64,000 nucleotides of DNA, taken from NCBI GenBank assembly GCA_040756995.1, contig JBFLYK010000018.1, positions 62,001 through 126,000 on the forward strand, given 5' to 3'. The position numbers were made by a program, and so were the translations under genes. Under the pieces are notes generated by a model that was given only the letters and a program-made list of their open reading frames with translations, ran no database searches and had not been told where the DNA came from. Positions 26,485-35,135 of this stretch are shown here, piece after piece; the stretch's first letter is position 1, and each line of letters begins with the position of its first letter. Source of the stretch: BP-133 sp040756995 (GTDB taxonomy: Bacteria > Actinomycetota > Acidimicrobiia > IMCC26256 > BP-133).

Positions 26485-26532
26485 GTTCTGGCGTTCGATT
26501 TCCGCTGTATTCCGGTAAACGAACGCCAGAAC
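26485..26532 (-). terminator. Inverted repeat between dipeptidase and DUF3048 genes
   Basis: GTTCTGGCGTTCG (26485-26497) and its exact complement CGAACGCCAGAAC (26520-26532), separated by 22 nt. It lies 28 bp beyond the DUF3048 stop, so it may terminate that transcript. The loop is long for a simple terminator, so protein binding is also possible. Confidence 0.5.
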
Positions 26533-26560
26533 GCAGGAGCCGTCGGCCGGGCGGCGGCGC

Positions 26561-27745
26561 TTACCCGGCTTCGGCCTGGTTCGGGGGGACCAGCTCCACC
26601 CAGGTCTTGCCCGGGGTGAGCTTCACCTCGGCGCCGGAGGCGTCGGTGTAGCGGGTGATGTCGGTGTCGGAGCGCTTGGACCAGCGGCACGGGATCAGCA
26701 TGCCTCCGGTGAGGACCCAGGCGTCGCCCTCGCCGATCACGTCGGCTTCGGGCACGGCCGTGCCGGTGCTGTCGACCTGCCCGGTGTCGTGGTAGGTCAC
26801 GAACTGGACAACCACGTTGGCCGGCGTCACCTGCTTCCCGGCGGCATCGACGTGGATCTCGCCGTTCTGCGTCCGGCGCCAGCCCTTGGCGGTGGCGTCC
26901 CACTCCCAGATCGCTTCGGTGAGGCGGTGGGCCTGCCAGTAGACCCGGGCCCGGCTGGCCGTGCGGGCACCGGGGCCGGAAGGCGCCTCTCCCGGCGAGC
27001 GCCAGGCGAACAGCGCCGGCGGCGGCACCGCCCCGTCCGGCGCCAGGTCGAAGAGCTTCTCCGTCTCCGAGAAGAGGTTGTAGGGCGACGGCCGCCCGCT
27101 GTCCCGGTGGTACCGGTCGGGATGGGCGTCGAAGCCGACGTCGACCAGCGGCGCCTCGTGGACGTAGCGCTGGAAGGTGGCGTTGGCCCCGGAGTAGGCG
27201 AACAGCGGGCGGCGCAGCGCGCTGATCACCCGGATGTCGGTCGAGCGGGCCGAGCGGACCGGCCCGACCGGTTTGGAGTCCTGGGAGTGGAAGAGGGCGG
27301 CGAAGCGGGTGATGCCGCCCTCCACGCCCTCCTCGAAGACCACGTCGGCCTGGTTCAGTCCGATCTGGGGGCGGGCGTTGGGGGCGTTGTCGATCTTGAC
27401 CACGAGGACGGGCCGGCGGGCGCGCACGATGTCCATCGGCAGGCCGGTGAGCGGGGACGCGGCCGTCGTCGGCGGGGCCGGGACGGTGGCCGGCAGCTTC
27501 TGGGTCACCGGAGGGGCGGCGACGGTCGACGGTGGAGCCTTCGGCTGCGGTTTGGTGGTGGCGGTGGTCGACGTCGCCAGGCGCGTGGTGGTCGTCGTCG
27601 GCTTGGGCCGGGGACGGGTCGTCGTGGTGGTCGACGACGTGGTGGTGGGCGCCGGGTTGATCGTCTCGACCCGCAGGAGATCCGTCCCGCAGGCGCTGCC
27701 GGAGACGAACAGGAGGGCGAGGAGAACGCGTCGGAAACGAGCCAT
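26561..27745 (-). CDS. DUF3048 domain lipoprotein (YerB-like)
   Basis: 394 residues. The signal peptide has lipobox VSGSAC (Cys19), then a Thr/Pro/Lys-rich spacer of about 70 residues that would span the wall. The DUF3048 domain follows (RRPVLVVKIDNAPNARPQIGLNQADVVFEEGVEGGITRFAALF; PVGPVRSARSTDIRVIS; DSGRPSPYNLFSET) and the C-terminal DUF3048_C half (TPANVVVQFVTY; DADVIGEGDAWVLTGG..IPCRW). Role unknown; such proteins are envelope-associated. ATG 27745 starts the signal peptide. Divergent from the DrrAB exporter. Confidence 0.9.
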   Translation of the reverse strand: MARFRRVLLALLFVSGSACGTDLLRVETINPAPTTTSSTTTTTRPRPKPTTTTTRLATSTTATTKPQPKAPPSTVAAPPVTQKLPATVPAPPTTAASPLTGLPMDIVRARRPVLVVKIDNAPNARPQIGLNQADVVFEEGVEGGITRFAALFHSQDSKPVGPVRSARSTDIRVISALRRPLFAYSGANATFQRYVHEAPLVDVGFDAHPDRYHRDSGRPSPYNLFSETEKLFDLAPDGAVPPPALFAWRSPGEAPSGPGARTASRARVYWQAHRLTEAIWEWDATAKGWRRTQNGEIHVDAAGKQVTPANVVVQFVTYHDTGQVDSTGTAVPEADVIGEGDAWVLTGGMLIPCRWSKRSDTDITRYTDASGAEVKLTPGKTWVELVPPNQAEAG

Positions 27746-27850
27746 GGGCGCAACCGACCGTAGCGGGACGCCCTCCGAAACGGGTGGATATTTCCCAACC
27801 CGGTCAGGCCGCCCTTGACCGGCGGGGCGCCGGGGTCGAAGCAAGAACAG

Positions 27851-28909
27851 ATGTACACGCGGCCTCTCGACGACCTCAGCGCGCCCTCCGTTCCCGCCGA
27901 CGGGCAGGACGGCCCGGCGGCCGGCGCCCCCGGCGCGGTGGAGGTCATCCGCACCGACGGGCTCACCAAGACCTACGGCGCGCGGGGTGGTGTCGCACCG
28001 ATCACGGCGGTGGACCACCTGGCGCTGTCGGTCCGGGCCGGCGAGGTCTTCGGGCTGCTGGGCCCCAACGGCGCCGGGAAGACCACGACCGTCGGCATGC
28101 TCACCACCCGGGTCGTGCCGACCTCGGGCCGGGCGCTGGTCGGCGGGGTCGATGTCGTCGCCGACCCGTCGCGGGCCAAGCAGGTCATCGGCGTCGTGCC
28201 CCAGTCGAACACCCTCGACCGGGACTTGACGGTCTGGGAGAACCTGTACTTCCACGGCCGGTACTTCGGGATGGACGGCGAGGAGGCGACGGAGGAGGCC
28301 GGCCGGCTGCTGGAGCAGTTCCGCCTGGCCGACCGGGCCAAGGCCAACGTCGCCACACTCTCCGGCGGCATGGCCCAGCGGCTGATGGTGGCCCGGGCGA
28401 TCATGCACCGGCCCCGCATCCTGTTCCTCGACGAGCCGACCGCCGGCCTCGACCCCCAGAGCCGCATCGCCCTGTGGGAGCTCCTCTCCGAGCTCCACAC
28501 CGCCGGCCAGACGATCCTCCTCACCACCCACTACATGGAGGAGGCCGACCGGCTCTGCGACCGGGTGGCCATCATGGACCACGGCCGGATCCTGGCCCTC
28601 GACAGCCCGGCCGCGCTCAAGCGCTCGCTGGGCGCCGACACGATCGTCCGGGTCGGAGCCGAGGGCGGCGATGATCCGGGCAGCCTGCGCCGCCTCGCCG
28701 CCGTGCTGGCGGCCATGGACGGCGCCCGTTCGGCCCACGTCACCGACGGCGGCGTCCTCCTCTACGTGTCGGGCCCGGTGGCCCGCACCCTGCCCCGGAT
28801 CTTCTCGGCGGCCGAGACCAACGGCTTCGCCGTCACCGATCTGTCGGTGACGGAGCCGACCCTCGAAGCGGTGTTCATCACGCTCACCGGCAAGGAACTC
28901 CGGGATTGA
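27851..28909 (+). CDS. DrrA-type ABC exporter ATPase
   Basis: 352 residues. Walker A GPNGAGKTT, Q-loop VVPQSNTLDRDLTVWENL, signature LSGGMAQRL, Walker B ILFLDEPTAGLD, H-loop LLTTHYMEEAD, and the DrrA C-terminal domain ending in VTEPTLEAVFITLTGKELRD. Pairs with the permease whose TTG start overlaps its stop. ATG 27851 is chosen; TTG 27815 would add 12 unconserved residues. Family members export drugs, lipids or polyketides; the cargo here is unknown. Confidence 0.9.
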   Translation: MYTRPLDDLSAPSVPADGQDGPAAGAPGAVEVIRTDGLTKTYGARGGVAPITAVDHLALSVRAGEVFGLLGPNGAGKTTTVGMLTTRVVPTSGRALVGGVDVVADPSRAKQVIGVVPQSNTLDRDLTVWENLYFHGRYFGMDGEEATEEAGRLLEQFRLADRAKANVATLSGGMAQRLMVARAIMHRPRILFLDEPTAGLDPQSRIALWELLSELHTAGQTILLTTHYMEEADRLCDRVAIMDHGRILALDSPAALKRSLGADTIVRVGAEGGDDPGSLRRLAAVLAAMDGARSAHVTDGGVLLYVSGPVARTLPRIFSAAETNGFAVTDLSVTEPTLEAVFITLTGKELRD

Positions 28910-29724
28910 TCGACACGAGTGCGCTCCGTCCCCGGCGGGCCGCCGCCCTCACCGCCTTCCGGGCGCTCCTGTTGCGGGACCTCGCCGTCCTGCGCAAGGA
29001 GCTCCCGATCTTCGTCGTCCGCACGGTCATGCAGCCGCTGCTGCTGCTCTTCGTCTTCACCTACGTGTTCCCGCGGATCGGCCAGGCCGTCGGCGGGCCG
29101 GGCGCCGCCGCCGAGTTCTCGACCATGCTGGTGGCGGGCGTGGTGGCCACGGCCATGATCTTCCAGGGCATCCAGGCCGTCGCCCTGCCGCTGGTGCGGG
29201 AGTTCGGCTACACCCGGGAGATCGAGGACCGTGTGCTGTCTCCGCTGCCGGTGTGGGGGGTGGCGGTGGAGAAGATCGTCTCCGGCGCCCTCCAGGCGCT
29301 CATCGCCGGCGCCATCGTCTTCCCCCTGGCGGCCGTCGTCCCCACGAGCGACGTCCACCTCGATGTCAGCTGGCCGGCGCTGCTGGCCGTGGCCCCGCTG
29401 GCCGCCCTTACCGGGGCGGCGCTCGGGCTGGCGCTCGGCACCCGGGTCCAGCCGCAGCAGGTGCCGCTCATGTTCTCGGTGATCGTGATCCCCATCACGT
29501 TCCTCGGCGCCACGTACTACCCCTGGGCCCGCCTGACGCCGATCCCCTGGCTCAAGGTCGCGGTGCTGGTGAACCCGCTGGTGTACATGAGCGAGGGCTT
29601 CCGCATGGCCCTCACGCCGGTCGCCCACATGCCCGCTCCGGCCATCTACGCCGCTCTGGCCGCCTTCCTCCTGGTCCTCGGCTGGCTCGGCGTCGACGGC
29701 TTCCGCCGCCGGGTCCTCGGCTAG
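28906..29724 (+). CDS. ABC-2 type exporter permease (DrrB-like)
   Basis: 272 residues, six predicted membrane helices: VRTVMQPLLLLFVFTYVFPRIG, FSTMLVAGVVATAMIFQGIQAV, IVSGALQALIAGAIVFPLAAV, LLAVAPLAALTGAALGLAL, PLMFSVIVIPITFLGATYY, AIYAALAAFLLVLGWLGV. The EFGYTREIEDRVLSPLPVW block is the ABC-2 coupling region. TTG start 28906 overlaps the ATPase stop (TTGA), so the two are translationally coupled. Confidence 0.9.
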   Translation: MIDTSALRPRRAAALTAFRALLLRDLAVLRKELPIFVVRTVMQPLLLLFVFTYVFPRIGQAVGGPGAAAEFSTMLVAGVVATAMIFQGIQAVALPLVREFGYTREIEDRVLSPLPVWGVAVEKIVSGALQALIAGAIVFPLAAVVPTSDVHLDVSWPALLAVAPLAALTGAALGLALGTRVQPQQVPLMFSVIVIPITFLGATYYPWARLTPIPWLKVAVLVNPLVYMSEGFRMALTPVAHMPAPAIYAALAAFLLVLGWLGVDGFRRRVLG

Positions 29725-29761
29725 ACCGACACCCCCGGCACTGCCGCCGTAACGGTCGTCG

Positions 29762-29778
29762 CGTAACGAAACGTTACG
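29762..29778. terminator. Small hairpin between exporter and ribB (CGTAAC-GAAAC-GTTACG)
   Basis: 6-bp stem with a 5-nt loop, overlapping the ribB stop codon; it lies between convergent genes. Weak as a terminator. Confidence 0.35.
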
Positions 29779-30436
29779 AAACGACCGGCACCCGGACGCT
29801 GGGGCGCAGGAGCGAGCGGCGGTAGGCGACGAGGTCCTCGATCGTGACCCGGACCAGGTCGTGGTCGGCGGCCAGGCGGTCGAGCTCCGGCCCCCGGGCG
29901 ATCGTCCCGTCGTCGTTGAGGACCTCGCAGATGACGGCGCAGGGCGCCAGGCCGGCCAGGCGGGCCAGGTCGACGGCCGCTTCGGTGTGGCCGGTCCTGG
30001 TCAGGACGCCGCCCTCCCGGGCCCGCAACGGGAAGACGTGGCCGGGCCGGACGAAATCGCTCGGGCCGGACCAGGGGTCGAGCACCGCCCGGATCGTGGC
30101 CGACCGGTCGGCGGCCGAGATGCCGCTGCCGACGCTGGAGTGGTCGATCGAGACGGTGAACGCCGTGTCGCAGCCCGCCTCGGTGACCATCGGCCCGATG
30201 CCGAGGCGGTCGAGGCGGCCGCCGTCGCAGGGCATGCAGACCAGACCCCGGCCGTGCCGGAGCATGAAGGCGATGGCCTCCGGCGTCACCCACTGGGCGG
30301 CCATGGTCAGGTCGGCCTCGTCCTCCCGGTCGGGGCCGTCGGAGACGAGGACCATCTCGCCCCGCTGGATGCGGCGCAGCGCCTCGAGCACCGCCGCCTC
30401 GCCGGTCAGGACCTGGGTTCCCCGGTGGAACGTCAC
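29774..30436 (-). CDS. ribB: 3,4-dihydroxy-2-butanone 4-phosphate synthase
   Basis: 220 residues, a stand-alone RibB without the RibA half. It converts ribulose 5-phosphate to the four-carbon riboflavin precursor. Seen: the acidic Mg loop DGPDREDEADL (usually DDExRExExD, so divergent), FTVSIDHSSVGSGISAADRSATI, RPGHVFPLRAREGGVLTRTGHTEAAVDLARLAGL, CEVLNDDGTIAR. ATG 30436 overlaps the stop of the sensor kinase (ATGA), so it is coupled to a two-component system. This is an unusual place for a riboflavin gene. No FMN riboswitch is seen. Confidence 0.88.
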   Translation of the reverse strand: MTFHRGTQVLTGEAAVLEALRRIQRGEMVLVSDGPDREDEADLTMAAQWVTPEAIAFMLRHGRGLVCMPCDGGRLDRLGIGPMVTEAGCDTAFTVSIDHSSVGSGISAADRSATIRAVLDPWSGPSDFVRPGHVFPLRAREGGVLTRTGHTEAAVDLARLAGLAPCAVICEVLNDDGTIARGPELDRLAADHDLVRVTIEDLVAYRRSLLRPSVRVPVVS

Positions 30437-31449
30437 CGGGCCGCTCCCGGCAGCAGGACGACCATCCGGCAGCCCGTCGGCGCCCGGCGCTCGGCCCGGA
30501 TGTCGCCTCCGTGGAGGTCGACGATCCAGCGGGCGATGGCCAGGCCGAGGCCGGCCCCTCCCGCGCTCGACGAGCGGGCCGTGTCGGCCCGGTAGAAGCG
30601 TTCGAACACCCGGCTCGCCTCCTCTTCGGGGATCCCTGGTCCCTCATCCAGAACTTCGATCGCCACCCGCCCCTTGTCGGGCCGGGCTCGAACCTCGACC
30701 TTCCCCCCGGTGGGTGAGTGCCGAATGGCGTTCTCGAGCAGGTTGGCGACCACCTGGTGCACCCGCTCCGGGTCACCGTCGGCCACGAGCCCTGGCTCCT
30801 CCACCGACACCGAGACTTGCACATGAGGGGCATGCAGCCGGGACTCGTCGGCTGCGTCCTCCAGCACCGGCCGCACCTCGAACGAGCTCCGCTGGAGCGG
30901 GATCGCCCCCGATTCCAGCCGGGACAGGTCGAGCAGCTGGGTCACCAGCCGGCCGAGGCGCTCGGCCTGCTTGAGCATCGTGCGCAGCCGGTCCGGGTCG
31001 GGCGGCTCGACGCCGTCGACCAGGTTCTCCAGCCCCGCCTGGAGGGCGGTGATGGGGGTGCGCAGCTCGTGCGACACGTTGGCCACCAGGTCGCGGCGCA
31101 TCCGGTCGACCTCGGCCAGGTCCGTCGCCATCTGGTTGAAGGCCCGGGCCAGCTCCCCGACCTCGTCCCGGGAGCTGGCGGTCACCCGGCGGCCGTAGTC
31201 GCCCCGGGCCATGGCCCGGCTGGCCGAGGCCATCTCCCGCAGGGGCGACGTCATCCCCCGGGCCAGGAGCTGGACCATGAGCAGCGCCAGGCTCCCGGCG
31301 GCCAGGCCCGACAGCACCGGCGAGACGCCGGCCCGGACGCCGAAGTCGACCACGATCACGGTCACGATGACGGCCGCCACGATGACCGTGCCGAGCTTCC
31401 ACTTGATCGACGGCAGCCCATCGAGCGGCCGGCGGGGGATCGGATTCAC
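30433..31449 (-). CDS. Sensor histidine kinase (HAMP-HisKA-HATPase)
   Basis: 338 residues. Two adjacent membrane helices (LGTVIVAAVIVTVIVVDFGV; VLSGLAAGSLALLMVQLLA) have almost no extracellular loop, so sensing is probably within the membrane or cytosolic. HAMP (MTSPLREMASASRAMARGDYGRRV), HisKA with phospho-His in NVSHELRTPITAL, then N-box LENAIRHSP, G1 DEGPGIP, F-box RVFERFYR and G2 GAGLGLAIA. Start overlaps the regulator stop, and its own stop overlaps ribB. Confidence 0.92.
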   Translation of the reverse strand: MNPIPRRPLDGLPSIKWKLGTVIVAAVIVTVIVVDFGVRAGVSPVLSGLAAGSLALLMVQLLARGMTSPLREMASASRAMARGDYGRRVTASSRDEVGELARAFNQMATDLAEVDRMRRDLVANVSHELRTPITALQAGLENLVDGVEPPDPDRLRTMLKQAERLGRLVTQLLDLSRLESGAIPLQRSSFEVRPVLEDAADESRLHAPHVQVSVSVEEPGLVADGDPERVHQVVANLLENAIRHSPTGGKVEVRARPDKGRVAIEVLDEGPGIPEEEASRVFERFYRADTARSSSAGGAGLGLAIARWIVDLHGGDIRAERRAPTGCRMVVLLPGAAR

Positions 31450-32189
31450 TGCGGTCCGTTCGCTCGCCCGGGGGTCGGGGGGTGTCCCCCAGGAGAAGAG
31501 AGCTCGTCGTCTCCCGCCGCGTATCCGACGCCGTGGACGGTGCGGATGACGCTCGCTCCCAGCTTGCGCCGCAGGGCCTGGACGTGGGAGTCGACGGTGC
31601 GGGCCCCGAACCCGTCCCGGTAGCCCCAGATGTCGGCCAGCATCTGCTCCCGGGTGAAGACCACCCCCGGCTTGCCGCCGAGGAGGGCGAGGATGTCGAA
31701 CTCGGTCGGCGTGAGGTGGACGGGCTCGCCGTCGAGGGTCGCCCGGCGGGTGGCCGGCTCGAGGGCCACCCGGCCCAGGCGCAGCACCCGGCCGGCGGGG
31801 TCGGCGGCGGAGGCCGTCTCGGCGGCGCGGCCGACGCGGCGGAGGATGGCGTGGACCCGGGCCACGAGCTCCCGGGGACTGAACGGCTTGGTGAGGTAGT
31901 CGTCGGCGCCGACGGCCAGGCCGACGAGCAGGTCCGTCTCCGAATCCCGGGCCGTCAGCATGAGGACGGGCACCGGCCGGTCCTTCTGGATCCGCCGGCA
32001 GACCTCGAGACCGTCGAAGCCCGGGAGCATGAGGTCGAGGACCACGAGATCGGGCCGGGACCGCTCGACCAGGGCCACGCCGGACGGCCCGTCCGCCGCC
32101 ACCTCGACCTCGAAGCCCTCGCTCCGCAGCCGGGCGGCGACCGCGGCGGCGATGGTTTCCTCGTCCTCGATCACCACGACTCTGGCCAC
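31446..32189 (-). CDS. OmpR/PhoB-family response regulator
   Basis: 247 residues. Receiver domain: acidic pocket VIEDEE, phospho-Asp in VVLDLMLPGFDG, Thr/Lys in LTAR and YLTKPFSPREL. C-terminal winged helix: LTPTEFDILALLGGKPGVVFTREQMLADIWGYRDGFGARTVDSHVQALRRKLG. First gene of the operon regulator-kinase-ribB, with 4-bp overlaps throughout. Confidence 0.93.
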   Translation of the reverse strand: MARVVVIEDEETIAAAVAARLRSEGFEVEVAADGPSGVALVERSRPDLVVLDLMLPGFDGLEVCRRIQKDRPVPVLMLTARDSETDLLVGLAVGADDYLTKPFSPRELVARVHAILRRVGRAAETASAADPAGRVLRLGRVALEPATRRATLDGEPVHLTPTEFDILALLGGKPGVVFTREQMLADIWGYRDGFGARTVDSHVQALRRKLGASVIRTVHGVGYAAGDDELSSPGGHPPTPGRANGPQ

Positions 32190-32223
32190 ATCTGGAGGAT
32201 AGGGAACTGCGCGCGGAGAGCGC

Positions 32224-32922
32224 TCAGACAGGATGTGGAGATTTGACGGAGACGCCGGCGTGGCGCTCCAGGACGGCGCTGACCTCTTCGTCGGTGGTCG
32301 GGGAGAAGTCGACGTAGGCCTGGCCGACGGCCAGGAACCGGGCCGGCATGCGGACGCAGATCACCTCGTCGGCCTCGTCCCGCAGCGCCCGGCAGGTGTC
32401 GACCGATCCGACGGGCACGGCCACCACCATGGCCTTCGGCTGCTGGGCTCGGAGCGCCTGGAGGGCGGCCCGCATGCTGGCCCCGGTGGCCAGGCCGTCG
32501 TCGACCAGGATCACGCTGCCGCCCCTCACGTCGAGCGGCGGGCGGTCGCCGCGGTAGGCCCGCTCCCGGCGGGCCAGCACCTCGGCCTCCCGGCGGGCGA
32601 TGGCCTCGACCTCTTCGGGGCTGACCCCCAGCCGCTCGATGACCGGCTGGTTGAGGACCCTGACGCCGCCGCTGGCGATCGCCCCCATGGCCAGCTCCTC
32701 CTGGCCGGGAACCCCGAGCTTCCGGACGAGGAACACGTCGAGCGGAGCGGCCAGGATCCGGGCCACTTCACCGGCCACCGGCACGCCGCCCCGGGGCAGG
32801 CCCAGCACGACCCGGGGCTCGGGGCAGTACTCGAGGACGCCGGCGTCGATGAGCCGCCAACCGAGGGCCTGCCCGGCGTGCCGTCGGTCCCGGAACCGGG
32901 TTACTTGGGTTCGAACCCCCAT
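32224..32922 (-). CDS. Phosphoribosyltransferase-family protein
   Basis: 232 residues, PRT type I fold with the PRPP loop VILVDDGLATGASM and the hood LGLPRGGVPVAGEVARILAAPLDVFLVRKLG. This subgroup (often beside stress or dienelactone-hydrolase genes) has no proven substrate. ATG 32922 has AGGGGG upstream; GTG 32928 is an alternative. It is 34 bp upstream of the response-regulator start region's end, on the same strand. Confidence 0.85.
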   Translation of the reverse strand: MGVRTQVTRFRDRRHAGQALGWRLIDAGVLEYCPEPRVVLGLPRGGVPVAGEVARILAAPLDVFLVRKLGVPGQEELAMGAIASGGVRVLNQPVIERLGVSPEEVEAIARREAEVLARRERAYRGDRPPLDVRGGSVILVDDGLATGASMRAALQALRAQQPKAMVVAVPVGSVDTCRALRDEADEVICVRMPARFLAVGQAYVDFSPTTDEEVSAVLERHAGVSVKSPHPV

Positions 32923-32944
32923 CGGCACCCCCTGATCGGGCCAG

Positions 32945-33220
32945 CTAGGTCAACCGGCGCTGCAGTTCCTCGGGGAACTCGGGGAAGAAGCGGCTGACGT
33001 CCTCCAGTGAGAACTCCGGCAGGATCGACGTGTGTGGCTCCCGTTCCAGCAGGAAATCGATCGTCTCCCGGACGATCAGCTCCTGGTCCACGTCGCTGAG
33101 CAGCAGGTCGTCGAGGAACGCCTCCGGCAGCCGGACCCGGTGTCCGCTGATCTGGTTCCCTTCCTCCACCTCGACGCCGAACTCGTTGGGGGCCATCGGC
33201 ACCACTCTCATCGTCGTCAT
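32945..33220 (-). CDS. Small acidic hypothetical protein (91 aa)
   Basis: Soluble, acidic, mixed alpha/beta: VVPMAPNEFGVEVEEGNQISGHRVRLP, then two helical amphipathic segments (LDDLLLSDVDQELIVRETIDFLLERE; LEDVSRFFPEFPEELQRRL). GGAGG stands 6 nt before ATG 33220. It is 22 bp upstream of the phosphoribosyltransferase gene, likely in one transcript, and divergent from the PfkB kinase. Function unknown. Confidence 0.7.
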   Translation of the reverse strand: MTTMRVVPMAPNEFGVEVEEGNQISGHRVRLPEAFLDDLLLSDVDQELIVRETIDFLLEREPHTSILPEFSLEDVSRFFPEFPEELQRRLT

Positions 33221-33279
33221 GAGCGTCCTCCTACCCGACCGGAGGCTTCCTCGACACTGCTCCTGGGTACGTCGCCAAC

Positions 33280-34233
33280 GTGTCCGAACGTGCCTTCGTG
33301 TTCGCGCCCGATCCGCTCCTGACCGTCACGGTAGAGGCCGGGAGCGAAGGTGACGAGATCCATCTTCACGCCGGCGGCCAGGGGTTCTGGGTCGCCCAGA
33401 TGATCGCCAACCTCGGCGTCGAGGTGTCGCTGTGCGGGCCGTTCGGCGGCGAGAGCGGCCGGGTCGTCCGCACCCTGACCGACCAGGACGCCAGCATCCG
33501 GGTCCGGGCCATCGAGACCGTCGGCTCCAACGGGACCTACATCCACGACCGGCGCAAGGGGGAGCGGGTCACGGTGGCCGAGTCGCCGCCCGACCCCCTC
33601 GGCCGCCACGAGCTCGACAACCTCTACGGCGCCGCCCTCCTCGGCGGCCTGGAGTCCGAGGTGGCGGTGCTGGCCGGCCCCGGCCCCTGGGAGACGCCGG
33701 TGATCCCGGCCGACCACTACTGCCGGCTGACCACCGACCTGCGGGCCAACGGCAAGGCGGTGATCGCCGACCTCTCCGGCGAGCCCCTGCAATGCGCCCT
33801 GGCCGGCGGCCTCACCGTCCTCAAGGTCAGCCACGAGGACCTGAAGGACGACGGCCGGGTCGAGGCGGCCGGCGAGGAGGACCTGATCCGGGCGATGTTC
33901 GCCCTGCACGACGAGGGCGCCGACAACGTCCTGATCACCCGGGCCGAAGAGCCGGCGCTGGCGCTGGTCGACGGGGCGATCCTGACGATCCGCCCACCCG
34001 TCCTCCAGGTGGTCGACCACCGGGGCGCCGGCGACTCCATGACCGCCGGCGTCGCCGCCGGGCTGGCCAAGGGCTTCGACATCCTGCAGGCCCTGCGCCT
34101 CGGGGCGGCGGCCGCCGCCCTCAACGTGACCCGCCGGGGGCTGGCCACCGGCGACCGGCGGGAGATCGAGCGGCTGGCCGACCACATCGAACTCGAAGAG
34201 CGGGAGGTTCAAGAAGAAGTGAGGTCTGCATGA
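33280..34233 (+). CDS. PfkB-family carbohydrate kinase
   Basis: 317 residues, ribokinase fold: AGGQGFWVAQMIANLGVEVSLCGPFGG (motif 1), VLAGPGPWETPVIP, VLKVSHEDL, LITRAEEPALALVDG, and the catalytic DHRGAGDSMTAGVAAGLAKG with base Asp in GAGD. Resembles 1-phosphofructokinase/LacC-like members. GTG 33280. Its stop overlaps the ATG of surE (ATGA), hinting at linked sugar-phosphate/nucleotide metabolism. Confidence 0.88.
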   Translation: MSERAFVFAPDPLLTVTVEAGSEGDEIHLHAGGQGFWVAQMIANLGVEVSLCGPFGGESGRVVRTLTDQDASIRVRAIETVGSNGTYIHDRRKGERVTVAESPPDPLGRHELDNLYGAALLGGLESEVAVLAGPGPWETPVIPADHYCRLTTDLRANGKAVIADLSGEPLQCALAGGLTVLKVSHEDLKDDGRVEAAGEEDLIRAMFALHDEGADNVLITRAEEPALALVDGAILTIRPPVLQVVDHRGAGDSMTAGVAAGLAKGFDILQALRLGAAAAALNVTRRGLATGDRREIERLADHIELEEREVQEEVRSA

Positions 34234-35135
34234 GCATCGAAGAGGAGGTCTCACTCGAGGAGTTGGGCCGGCGGACGGCGGTGCCGGAGGACACTCTCCG
34301 GCCCCCCGACGAAGGCCGCCCCTGGCGGTGCCTGGTCACCAACGACGACGGCATCGGCAGCGAGGGCCTCCGGGTGTTGGCCGGAGTGGCCCTGGATGCA
34401 GGCTTCGAGGTGGTGGTGGCGGCGCCGATGCAGGAATGCAGCGGGGCCAGCGCCTCGATCACCGCCGTCGAGGAGGACGGGCATTTCGTGGTCGAGCCCC
34501 GATCGCTGCCCGGGCTGGAGGACACCTGCACGGTGCTGGCCGTCGGCGGGCTGCCGGCGTTCATCGCCCTCACCGCCATGCGGGGGGCGTTCGGGCCGGC
34601 CCCCGACATCGTCCTGTCGGGCATCAACAGCGGGCCCAACACCGGCTACGCCGTCCTCCACTCGGGGACGGTGGGGGCGGCGCTCACCGCCTCGACGTTC
34701 GGGGCCCGGTCGATGGCCGTGTCGCTCAACGTCCGCACCCGCACGGTGTCGGGCGCCGGGGTGCCGGAGTCGCGGCGGTCGAGACTCTGCTGGGACACGG
34801 CGGCCGAGTTCGCCCGCCGCACGCTGACCACGCTGCTCCGGTCCGAGCCGGGGGCGGTGTTCAACATCAACGCCCCCAACATCCCCCTCGACGAGGTGAA
34901 GGGCTTCCAGGAGGCCCGGCTGGCCCGCTTCGGTGCGGTGCAGACCAACGTGGCGGAACGGGGCGAGGGCTACGTGAAGGTGGCCCTGGCCGAGATCGAC
35001 GCCGAATACGAACCGGGGACCGACGCGGCGCTGATCGCCGCCGGCTACGCCACGATCACACCGCTGCAGGCGGTGTGTGAGGCGGGGCCGGAGGCGCGCC
35101 CGGCGGAGTTCGCCGCCCGGTCCACCGGAGGATGA
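34230..35135 (+). CDS. surE: 5'/3'-nucleotidase SurE
   Basis: 301 residues. Hallmarks: CLVTNDDGIGSEGLRVLA (metal Asp-Asp), VVVAAPMQECSGASASIT (Ser/Asn), LSGINSGPNTGYAVLHSGTVGAALTAS, FNINAPN. Hydrolyses nucleoside monophosphates. It has a longer N-terminal arm (about 30 residues) than typical. Translationally coupled to the PfkB kinase. The last 80 bp overlap the 3' end of the DUF3040 gene on the opposite strand. Confidence 0.92.
   Translation: MSIEEEVSLEELGRRTAVPEDTLRPPDEGRPWRCLVTNDDGIGSEGLRVLAGVALDAGFEVVVAAPMQECSGASASITAVEEDGHFVVEPRSLPGLEDTCTVLAVGGLPAFIALTAMRGAFGPAPDIVLSGINSGPNTGYAVLHSGTVGAALTASTFGARSMAVSLNVRTRTVSGAGVPESRRSRLCWDTAAEFARRTLTTLLRSEPGAVFNINAPNIPLDEVKGFQEARLARFGAVQTNVAERGEGYVKVALAEIDAEYEPGTDAALIAAGYATITPLQAVCEAGPEARPAEFAARSTGG

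Noticed and set aside
32890..32925. tRNA T-arm-like GGTTCGAACCC near the phosphoribosyltransferase start
   Set aside because: No matching acceptor, D or anticodon arms; the bases form the conserved start of the coding region.
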